64,000 nucleotides of DNA. Source: JADJDM01 sp044352985. Lineage in GTDB: Bacteria; Bacteroidota; Bacteroidia; B-17B0; Aurantibacillaceae. The notes below the pieces were generated by a model that saw only the letters and a list, made by a program, of their open reading frames with translations, did not search any database and was not told the origin of the DNA. The position numbers and the translations under genes were made by a program. This document shows, in pieces, positions 1 to 6,542 of this stretch; the stretch's first letter is position 1, and each line of letters opens with the position of its first letter. The stretch lies in contig JBILCU010000007.1 in NCBI GenBank assembly GCA_044352985.1, positions 1 through 64,000 of the forward strand, read 5' to 3'.

Positions 1-49
1 GAGCTAATGGTAGTTGGCCTAAAGCCTGCGAGAGTAAGTCGGCGCCACT
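1..49 (+). rRNA. rrf: 5S ribosomal RNA, 3' end only
   Basis: The first ~49 bases look like the last part of a bacterial 5S rRNA. The GAGAGTAAGTCGGCGCCA stretch corresponds to the conserved 3' arm, which is GGGAGAGTAGGTCG-CGCC in relatives. A strong terminator follows at once, as expected for the end of an rRNA operon. The 5' part lies outside the window, so the fold cannot be checked and the exact 3' end is approximate. Confidence 0.75.
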
Positions 50-60
50 TTTAAAAGAAA

Positions 61-93
61 ACCCCCCTTGGATTTATCCTCGGGGGGTTTTTG
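61..93 (+). terminator. Rho-independent terminator after 5S rRNA
   Basis: Six C (62-67) pair with six G (82-87), and an inner GGA/TCC pairing closes an ATTTA loop. A T-rich tract follows and an A-rich tract precedes. It closes the rRNA operon. Confidence 0.85.
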
Positions 94-140
94 TTTTATA
101 TGGTTTTTTATTAAAAGTATAATCTGAATTTAATCATTAG

Positions 141-769
141 ATGAAAAATAGTAAACTATCATTATTAATTTATTTTATTTTTTTAGCATCGTTTCTTACA
201 GCTCAAAGTAACCAAGATATAGGCAACATTAATAAAGGAAAATTGCTATTAGAGCTAAGTTCAAATTTTTTACCTTATAAGGGAAAAACATGTTTTGATG
301 GAAAATTTAATTTTGAGATCACTTCAAAATGTCATATCTATCTTGCGAAAAATTATTTTTTAATGTAGGAATAGCTTTTTATTCTTTTAATTATTGGTTC
401 TCACAAAGTTTTGGAAACTTAAGGATAGATACTTTTAACGTATATGCAAAAAATATTGGAGTAACAATTGGATTAAATTATTTCAAAAATTTTTATCGAA
501 TGAATGTTGGAGTAGGATTATCATACCAATTGTTTTACTCAAAAATTCATCATGTAAATTTAACAGAAAATAAAATTGTACAAGATTATCCCTGCCATCA
601 GCTATTTGAAGGCGTAGTAAATGGTGTAATTCCTCCTGCGCCAAAGAAAACTATAAATAACGTAATGGCTTTAAAAATTGATTTAACTATTGATTATAAA
701 ATAACTAATTCAATCAATATTCTTTTAGATAATAAAATATCTTTTTATGGTGCAAGTTATACTGATTAA
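141..769 (+). pseudogene. Outer-membrane barrel-like protein split by a -1 frameshift
   Basis: Two overlapping reading frames make one sensible protein of about 209 residues. The first (141-368) begins with a signal peptide ending in FLTAQ. The second (in the -1 frame, from about 359 to 769) has the alternating aromatic and polar strands of an outer-membrane beta-barrel, for example VGIAFYSFNYWF and MNVGVGLSYQLFY. In the first frame the codons before its TAG stop (366-368) are TAT-TTT-TTA-ATG. Bases 356-362 therefore form a T-TTT-TTA heptamer in the right phase for a -1 slip, which would continue as ...NYFFNVGIAF. It may be a gene broken by a one-base deletion in the T run, a sequencing error, or a real slippage site. 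I recognise no specific family. It lies just behind an rRNA operon. Confidence 0.55.
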
Positions 770-1213
770 ACAAAGAAAAAGACGAACGATTATCATTATG
801 TATATTTGACTTGATTTTATCTAAGAAGTGAGGGAAGAATTATTATAAATTATATTCCGGCTATTAGCATCAGTTGTTTTATATATTAATAATTTATTAG
901 ATTATAATTTTAGACCTATATTAATATAGAATCTTAAAAGCTTTTACTAAGAATGAGTTTAGAATAAATAATTTAAAACGTAGTAAAAATCATAAGGTTT
1001 AAACTATGAAAAAGTGGGTCATAAAAAATATATCCTTTCCTATTTTCTATAAAACGTAGAAACTCAAAAAATAAAGATATGTAATTAATAAAAGGATTTA
1101 AGTAATAATCCTCTTGAGATAATTCGAATTATTAAAAGCAAGTTTCCAATTGTACATGCCGCTAATATAAAGTTGATTTTAGCGGAAGGTAGAAATTGTT
1201 TTAAACTGAAATT
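770..1213. other. Gene-free AT-rich gap
   Basis: These 444 bases hold no reading frame I can support on either strand. The only structure seen is a 7-bp inverted repeat CCGCTAA/TTAGCGG at 1159-1185. It lacks a T tract, so I do not call it a terminator for the stress-protein gene that ends at 1214. The patch could be remains of a decayed gene. Confidence 0.5.
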
Positions 1214-2044
1214 TTAAAATCCAGAACCCTGAGTTACGCTTGCACTTTTTACAGGTCGAATACTTAATACAGGTATATTTGATATGTCAATTACTCTCTG
1301 AGCGATTGTTCCAACAAAAAATTCTTTAACACTAAGATCAGTTTTTGTCATAATCATAATTAAATCAGCTTCGATTTTATTTGCGTATTCAACAACTGTT
1401 TCAGCTATTTTATCACTTTCAATGGTTTTGTTAGTACAAGATACACCTTTACTTTTAATGTATTGTTTTACCTGGTGAGCATAAGCGTGTAATTGGTTTT
1501 CATATTTTTCATCAGATGAAGTAAAAACACCTAAAACACGAATAGAAGCGCCAAAATATTTAGCCATTTCAATTGCTTTGTCGACTTTTTGACGAGAATA
1601 ACTAGTTAAATCAAGTGGTAGTAAAATATTTTCACATCCATCTCTGTGTTCTTTACCACGTATAGAAATTACTGGACATGGGCTTTCTCTGATTAATTTA
1701 GATGCGCTCATTCCAAATACATCTTTAGGACCCATTTTTGACTCAAGACCAACAACTATAAATTTAGCTCTTAGTTCTTCGGCAATACGTTCAGCTTCTT
1801 TGTAAATATTTCCCTTTATATTCATGTAATCAGTTTCAACGCCTGATTCTTCCTGAGTTATTTTAGCTAACTTAGTAATGTCTTCATATCGCTCATTACC
1901 TTGTTTTTCATAAACATGTAACAATAGTAACTTTGAATGAGTGTATTTGGCTAAATTGTAGCTTTGTTTGATAGCATACAAAGTCATATCCGTAAAATCA
2001 ACCGGAATAAGAATTACACTCTTTTTTTGTTCTTTTGAGTCCAT
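1214..2044 (-). CDS. Universal stress protein, tandem UspA domains
   Basis: A 276-residue cytoplasmic protein made of two successive Usp domains (about 6-134 and 138-270). Each starts with a hydrophobic first strand (ILIPVDFT; ILLPLDLTS) and ends in the family's last strand (CPVISIRG; IPVLSIRP). Double-domain UspA proteins bind nucleotides and act in stress survival, but the client or signal is not predictable. The classical GxxG-9x-G(S/T) ATP loop is only partly kept: domain 1 has GMSAS and domain 2 has FVGTIAQ. ATP binding is therefore uncertain. ATG start, single gene, with a TAnnTTTG box 17 nt upstream. Length and architecture are usual for Bacteroidota. Confidence 0.88.
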   Translation of the reverse strand: MDSKEQKKSVILIPVDFTDMTLYAIKQSYNLAKYTHSKLLLLHVYEKQGNERYEDITKLAKITQEESGVETDYMNIKGNIYKEAERIAEELRAKFIVVGLESKMGPKDVFGMSASKLIRESPCPVISIRGKEHRDGCENILLPLDLTSYSRQKVDKAIEMAKYFGASIRVLGVFTSSDEKYENQLHAYAHQVKQYIKSKGVSCTNKTIESDKIAETVVEYANKIEADLIMIMTKTDLSVKEFFVGTIAQRVIDISNIPVLSIRPVKSASVTQGSGF

Positions 2045-2061
2045 ATTTTTTATTTATTGTA

Positions 2062-2069
2062 CAAATTTA
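2062..2069 (-). promoter_or_regulatory. -7 promoter box (TAnnTTTG) for the stress-protein gene
   Basis: On the minus strand this reads TAAATTTG, an exact match to the Bacteroidota -7 element, and it ends 17 nt before the ATG. No TTG -33 element lies at the usual distance (ATG is found instead), so support is moderate. Confidence 0.4.
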
Positions 2070-2142
2070 GAGATAAAATTATATTCTTTTCATTTAAAAA
2101 AAGAAAAAAATAATTTCTATTAAAAACTGATGGTTGAAAACT

Positions 2143-2628
2143 CTAAATTGCTTTATTGTACTCTTCAAAAGAATAGTAAAATAAATTTTTTTCATCTGGC
2201 AAATAGCTTTCGCACTTTACCATTTTCCATTCATCCGAAATAAGTTCTGGAAAGTAAGTGTCACCTTCAAATAATGCTTTAACTCTTGTTAAATAAATTT
2301 TTTTCACAAAGGGTAATGCTAATCGATAAATTTCCCCGCCACCAAAAACAAACGCTTGATCATCATGCTTTGCAAATTCTATTGCCTTTTCTAATGAATC
2401 AACTACCGTAACTCCATCCGGTTGATAATTTTTTTGTCTACTAATTATTACATGTGTCCTTCCAGGTAGTGGTTTCCCTAAGCTTTCAAAGGTTTTTCGC
2501 CCCATAATTAAATGATGCCCCATTGTTAGGGACTTTAATCGTTTTAAATCAGCGGGTAAATGCCATAATAATTTATTTTCTTTGCCTAAGGCATTGTTTT
2601 CAGAAACAGCGGCTATAATTGAAAGCAT
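2143..2628 (-). CDS. folA: Dihydrofolate reductase
   Basis: A 161-residue enzyme that reduces dihydrofolate to tetrahydrofolate with NADPH, the target of trimethoprim. Visible hallmarks are the N-terminal substrate and Met20-loop region (IIAAVSENNALGKENKLLW then HLPADLKRLK), the cofactor segment GRKTFESLG, LPGRTHVIISR and the FGGGEIY glycine motif near residues 93-99. The length is typical for bacterial DHFR. ATG start. It lies one base downstream of trmN6 on the same strand, so the two are probably cotranscribed with rimM. No resistance-type changes can be judged by eye. Confidence 0.96.
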   Translation of the reverse strand: MLSIIAAVSENNALGKENKLLWHLPADLKRLKSLTMGHHLIMGRKTFESLGKPLPGRTHVIISRQKNYQPDGVTVVDSLEKAIEFAKHDDQAFVFGGGEIYRLALPFVKKIYLTRVKALFEGDTYFPELISDEWKMVKCESYLPDEKNLFYYSFEEYNKAI

Positions 2629-2629
2629 A

Positions 2630-3346
2630 CTAAAAATGAATATAATAGTCTTTTGTTAATTCGATATAATCTTCATGGTAATTATGTCTTCCATCTTTTT
2701 CGATGGAAATTATTCTCTCTTCATAAAGTGTTGGATTGTACTCAAATTTCATTAAATGTCTTTTTTCAATTCCATTTTCTGACTTTGTTTTAACACGAAG
2801 TAAGCCTGATAATTTCAAACCTGATTTTTCAGCCATCGTATTAAAAATCTGAGCTTCACGCGTTGGAAGAATTACATGAAATTTTCCATCAGGTGATAGT
2901 GTTTTTGATACCCCATCTATTAAATCTTGAAATGGAAGAAAATCATTATGTCTGGCAATACTTCTTCCTTCTTCTGGTGATTTATACGAGTCTATAAAAT
3001 AGGGCGGATTGGAAACTATTAAATCATAAAGGACAGTGGTTTGTTTTACATAATCTTGAAAGTTTTCATGTATAACCGAAATTCTATCGTGCCATTTGCA
3101 TTGTTCAACATTTTTTTTTGCCTGTTCAATTGCATATAAATCAATATCTATGGCATCTATTTTTGCTGTTGATTTTTGAGCCAACATGATTGCTAAAATT
3201 CCTGTTCCTGTTCCAATATCTAAAATTTGTTTTGCTCTATTTGCATTTGTCCAAGATCCTAATAAAACAGCATCTGTGCCCACTTTCATTGGACATTTGT
3301 CTTGATGAATAGTGAATTGTTTAAATGCAAATGCTTCGCTTGACAT
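2630..3346 (-). CDS. trmN6: tRNA1(Val) (adenine(37)-N6)-methyltransferase
   Basis: A 238-residue class I SAM-dependent methyltransferase of the YfiC/TrmN6 group, which methylates N6 of A37 in tRNA-Val. Motif I is LDIGTGTGI (42-50), the acidic strand-2 end is AIDIDLYA (65-72), and the N6-adenine catalytic motif is NPPY (113-116). The N-terminus (FKQFTIHQDKCPMKVGTDAVLLG) is the group signature, with KVGTDAVLL at 21-29. ATG start. It sits between rimM and folA in an RNA-maturation and folate string. The substrate is assigned by family only; a related N6-adenine methyltransferase role is the alternative. Confidence 0.88.
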   Translation of the reverse strand: MSSEAFAFKQFTIHQDKCPMKVGTDAVLLGSWTNANRAKQILDIGTGTGILAIMLAQKSTAKIDAIDIDLYAIEQAKKNVEQCKWHDRISVIHENFQDYVKQTTVLYDLIVSNPPYFIDSYKSPEEGRSIARHNDFLPFQDLIDGVSKTLSPDGKFHVILPTREAQIFNTMAEKSGLKLSGLLRVKTKSENGIEKRHLMKFEYNPTLYEERIISIEKDGRHNYHEDYIELTKDYYIHF

Positions 3347-3370
3347 AAAAGTGAAACTAAAAATAAAAAA

Positions 3371-3886
3371 TTAATCTAAATAAAGTGAAATTAATCCTTC
3401 AGGGGCGTTATAGTTAATTGTTTTTGTTTCGTGATTTATTTCCTCAATAAATTTATTTTCAACCGGAAGTAAAATTTCTTTATTATTATTATTTATGACC
3501 CAAAGTTGATGCGCAGGTAAATCTTCTAAACGCAAAATAGCGCCTATTTCGCCAAATTGTTTATCAATTAATTGGTAACCAATTAAATTTTCTTCAGAAT
3601 CCTGTTCGTTAATCTGAACATATTTTTTGTTAATGAAAACTTGTTTTGATTGAATTTTTTTTGCCTCTTTTTCGTTTGTAATTTGTTCAAGTTTAAAAAT
3701 CACTTTACCTTTTGAGTCAATATTTTCAATAAAAAAAGGAGTTAGCAATTCATTAACTTCTAACATTATATGGTCAATTTCTTGAAATAAAATGTCCGCC
3801 TCAATTAATTGATGAAAGCTTAAATGCCCCTTAAAACCATGTGGTTTAGAAAAATAACCGGCGTTAATATAATCTTCTTTATTCAT
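3371..3886 (-). CDS. rimM: Ribosome maturation factor RimM
   Basis: A 171-residue 30S assembly factor that binds ribosomal protein S19 and helps mature the 16S 3' domain. The N-terminal RimM barrel begins with AGYFSKPHGFKGHLSF (about 9-24), the family signature. The second half is a PRC-barrel with LIGYQLIDKQFGEIG and a late ILLPVENKFI strand. Length is normal. ATG start, first gene of the rimM-trmN6-folA string and divergent from the acetyltransferase gene. In many bacteria rimM sits beside rpsP and trmD; that arrangement is not present here. Confidence 0.93.
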   Translation of the reverse strand: MNKEDYINAGYFSKPHGFKGHLSFHQLIEADILFQEIDHIMLEVNELLTPFFIENIDSKGKVIFKLEQITNEKEAKKIQSKQVFINKKYVQINEQDSEENLIGYQLIDKQFGEIGAILRLEDLPAHQLWVINNNNKEILLPVENKFIEEINHETKTINYNAPEGLISLYLD

Positions 3887-3933
3887 TTAGCGAATTTATA
3901 AAACTAAAACTACATTCATCTTTAAAAAGAAAC

Positions 3934-3941
3934 TAAATTTG
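3934..3941 (+). promoter_or_regulatory. -7 promoter box abutting a start codon
   Basis: TAAATTTG matches TAnnTTTG exactly and ends only 4 nt before the ATG at 3946. Transcription starting the usual few bases downstream would begin at or next to the ATG, giving a leaderless mRNA. No TTG -33 element is seen at the normal spacing. Confidence 0.4.
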
Positions 3942-3945
3942 AACT

Positions 3946-4425
3946 ATGACAGATTTGTTTTTTGAAACGAAGTTATTTAATGAACTTAATTCTTCTGAAT
4001 TATATAAGTTACTTCAATTGAGGTCAATGATTTTTGTTGTTGAACAGAATTGCATCTATCAGGATATTGATGATAAAGATTTATCTTCCATACATGTTTT
4101 AGTTTATTATAAAAATAAATTAATTGGGTATGCTCGTTGTTGCCCTCCTGGTTTATCCTACCCAGAAGCTAGTTCAATTGGAAGAGTTTTAATTCATCCT
4201 GAATATAGAAGTAATAAATGGGCATATGTTTTAATGAAAAAATCTATAGCAATTTGTGAAAAGCATTTTACTAATTATAAGATTTATATTTCGGCCCAAT
4301 TATATCTTCAAAAGTTTTATGAAAAATGTGGTTTTGAAGGAATTAGTGATGTTTATAAAGAAGATGGTATACCACACATAAAAATGGCATTAAATCGGTT
4401 AAATAAACACCTAACATTAAACTAA
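3946..4425 (+). CDS. ElaA-like GNAT N-acetyltransferase
   Basis: A 159-residue single-domain GNAT enzyme that should transfer an acetyl group from acetyl-CoA to an unknown amine. The N-terminal LRSMIFVVEQNCIYQDIDDKD segment (residues about 26-46) is the ElaA-subgroup signature. The CoA-binding region is SIGRVLIHPEYRSNKWAYVLM. The first glycine of the R-x-x-G-x-G/A loop is replaced by lysine (RSNKWA), which I believe also occurs in other Bacteroidota ElaA-like proteins. A C-terminal FYEKCGF strand is present. ATG start 4 nt behind a promoter box. The next gene begins 3 nt after its stop, so the two form a pair. Confidence 0.85.
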   Translation: MTDLFFETKLFNELNSSELYKLLQLRSMIFVVEQNCIYQDIDDKDLSSIHVLVYYKNKLIGYARCCPPGLSYPEASSIGRVLIHPEYRSNKWAYVLMKKSIAICEKHFTNYKIYISAQLYLQKFYEKCGFEGISDVYKEDGIPHIKMALNRLNKHLTLN

Positions 4426-4428
4426 ATA

Positions 4429-5049
4429 ATGACTACTGATATAAATGATTTTATCTTAAATGGCTGTGGTAGATGTAGTAAATACGCCACCCTACTTTGT
4501 AAAATAAATAATTGGAAAGAAGAGCTATTGTTATTAAGGAAAATAGTTTTACAAAGTGGTTTAACTGAAACAATGAAATGGGGAATGCCATGTTATCAGC
4601 TAGACGGTAAAAATGTAGTGATGCTTGCGCCATTTAAAGATAACTGCACGCTTTCATTTTTTAAAGGTTCTTTGTTAAAAAATCACAGTAACATACTTGT
4701 AAAAGCTGGTGAAAATTCAGAGCAATCGCGAGTAATTAGGTTTACAAATAAATCAGAAATCATCAAAATTGAATTTGAAATCCTAGATCTAATTAAAGAA
4801 GCAATTGAAAATGAAAAAAAAGGAATAAAAGTAGGTCCCAAAAAAATTACTGAAGCCGATTTTCCAATTGAATTTTTGAAAGAAATAGAGTCGTCCAGCC
4901 AATTAAAAATAGCATTTCAGAAATTAACTCCCGGTAAGCAAAGAGCTTATTTAATTTACTTTAATTCCGCAAAACAATCATCAACAAGAGAATCAAGAAT
5001 AAAAAAACACATTCCACAAATCCTTAATGGTAAAGGATTAAGTGATTAA
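4429..5049 (+). CDS. YdeI/OmpD-associated family protein with DUF1801-like domain
   Basis: A 206-residue soluble protein. The N-terminal part (about 20-125) has the DUF1801-type features KWGMPCYQLDGKNV and LSFFKGSLLKN. The C-terminal part has the YdeI signature TPGKQRAYLIY followed by a basic SRIKKHIPQILNGKG tail. The family is widespread, and some members have been linked to protection against envelope stress or cationic peptides; the biochemical role is unknown. It follows the acetyltransferase by 3 nt, probably in one transcript. Its stop overlaps by 4 bp the stop of the convergent dipeptidase gene. Confidence 0.82.
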   Translation: MTTDINDFILNGCGRCSKYATLLCKINNWKEELLLLRKIVLQSGLTETMKWGMPCYQLDGKNVVMLAPFKDNCTLSFFKGSLLKNHSNILVKAGENSEQSRVIRFTNKSEIIKIEFEILDLIKEAIENEKKGIKVGPKKITEADFPIEFLKEIESSSQLKIAFQKLTPGKQRAYLIYFNSAKQSSTRESRIKKHIPQILNGKGLSD

Positions 5050-6446
5050 TGTAATTTATTTAATTCTGTAAAATATTTATAAAATAATGGTATTGTTTCA
5101 ATTCCTTTGTAGTAATTAAATAAACCATAGTGTTCGTTTGGCGAGTGCAAAGCGTCAGAATCCAAGCCAAATCCAAATAAAATGCTATCCAATCCTAATT
5201 CTTTTTTAAACAATGCTACAATAGGAATACTACCGCCACCTCTGGTAGGAACCGGTTTTTTTCCATAGGTTTCTTCCATTGCTTTACTTGCGGCCTTATA
5301 TCCTGCAGCCTCTGTAGAAACAACAACTGGTTCTCCACCATGATGTGGGGTAACTTTTACTTTTACTGATTTTGGCGCGATGCTTTCAAAATATTTTTGA
5401 AATAATTCACTTATTTCATGAGAATCTTGATTTGGTACTAAGCGCATTGAAATTTTAGCAAAAGCTTTTGACGGCAATACAGTTTTTGCTCCCTCGCCAA
5501 TGTAGCCGCCCCAAATTCCATTAACATCTAATGTAGGACGAATGCCTGTGCGTTCAATAGTACTGTAATCTTTCTCGCCATATATATCATCAATGGCTAA
5601 ATCTTTTTTGTATTCGTCTAAATTAAACGGTGCTTTTGCCATTTCAGTTCTTTCAGCAGCATTTAATTCCTGAACTTTATCGTAAAATCCCGGAATAGTG
5701 ATGTGTTTGTTTTCATCATGGCAAGATGCAATCATTTTACACAATACATTTATTGGGTTAGCAACTGCTCCACCATAAACTCCACTATGCAAATCTCTAT
5801 TTGGTCCTGTTACTTCCACTTCCATGTAGGCAAGACCGCGTAATCCTGTATCAATTGAAGGAATATCGTTAGCTATAATTGATGTATCAGAAATTAAAAT
5901 TATATCTCCTTTTAAACGTTCTTTATTTTCAATAATCCATGGCCCTAAGCTTGGTGAACCAACCTCTTCTTCTCCTTCAATCATAAATTTCACATTGCAC
6001 GGAAGTGTTTTGGTCTTCATCATAATTTCAAATGCTTTAACGTGCATAAACATTTGACCTTTATCATCACAAGCGCCTCTTGCAAAAATTGCACCCTCAG
6101 GGTGAATAGCTGTTTTTTTAATTACTGGCTCAAATGGTGGTGAATCCCATAGATTCAATGGGTCAGCGGGTTGCACATCGTAATGCCCATAAACAACTAC
6201 AGTTGGTAAATTTGGGTCAATTATTTTTTCTCCATAAACAACAGGATACCCTTTTGTGTTACATATTTCAACTTTATCTGCTCCTGCTTCAATTAGTCTG
6301 GTTTTGATGCTATCCGCAGTTTTTAATACGTCTGCTTGATAATTTTTGTCGGCACTTATTGAAGGAATCTTTAATAAATCTAAAAGTTCGTTTAAAAATC
6401 GATCTTTATTTTCTGAAATGTAATTGGTTATGTTGTTTTTTTCCAT
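5046..6446 (-). CDS. M20 family dipeptidase
   Basis: A 466-residue zinc peptidase of the M20/CPG2 type, expected to cleave dipeptides in the cytoplasm. Metal and catalytic motifs are visible: GHYDVQP (H88, D90), GACDDKGQ (D127 as bridging Asp), EGEEEVGSPS (general base and metal Glu about 160-161) and a C-terminal DALHSPNEHY histidine. The dimerisation insert lies between about 200 and 370. I chose the ATG at 6446; an upstream in-frame TTG at 6461 would add five residues and lies inside the promoter box. Lack of a signal peptide argues for an intracellular enzyme. Confidence 0.93.
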   Translation of the reverse strand: MEKNNITNYISENKDRFLNELLDLLKIPSISADKNYQADVLKTADSIKTRLIEAGADKVEICNTKGYPVVYGEKIIDPNLPTVVVYGHYDVQPADPLNLWDSPPFEPVIKKTAIHPEGAIFARGACDDKGQMFMHVKAFEIMMKTKTLPCNVKFMIEGEEEVGSPSLGPWIIENKERLKGDIILISDTSIIANDIPSIDTGLRGLAYMEVEVTGPNRDLHSGVYGGAVANPINVLCKMIASCHDENKHITIPGFYDKVQELNAAERTEMAKAPFNLDEYKKDLAIDDIYGEKDYSTIERTGIRPTLDVNGIWGGYIGEGAKTVLPSKAFAKISMRLVPNQDSHEISELFQKYFESIAPKSVKVKVTPHHGGEPVVVSTEAAGYKAASKAMEETYGKKPVPTRGGGSIPIVALFKKELGLDSILFGFGLDSDALHSPNEHYGLFNYYKGIETIPLFYKYFTELNKLH

Positions 6447-6458
6447 GATTTTTTTTGG

Positions 6459-6466
6459 CAAATTTA
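6459..6466 (-). promoter_or_regulatory. -7 promoter box for the dipeptidase gene
   Basis: On the minus strand it reads TAAATTTG, exact TAnnTTTG, ending 12 nt before the ATG at 6446. There is no clear -33 TTG. It supports the ATG over the upstream TTG start. Confidence 0.4.
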
Positions 6467-6517
6467 TAGTTTAATTTATTGTTAACTAAAAAAAGTAGGA
6501 AAATCTAACTAAATCTA

Positions 6518-6525
6518 TACATTTG
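6518..6525 (+). promoter_or_regulatory. -7 promoter box for the choice-of-anchor L surface protein
   Basis: TACATTTG matches TAnnTTTG exactly and ends 17 nt before the ATG at 6543. No TTG lies 17-23 nt upstream. Confidence 0.35.
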
Positions 6526-6542
6526 TTTGTCTAGCAATATTG

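Noticed and set aside
1159..1185. Inverted repeat CCGCTAA/TTAGCGG as terminator of the stress-protein gene
   Set aside because: No T tract on either strand and a long loop; the pairing could be chance.
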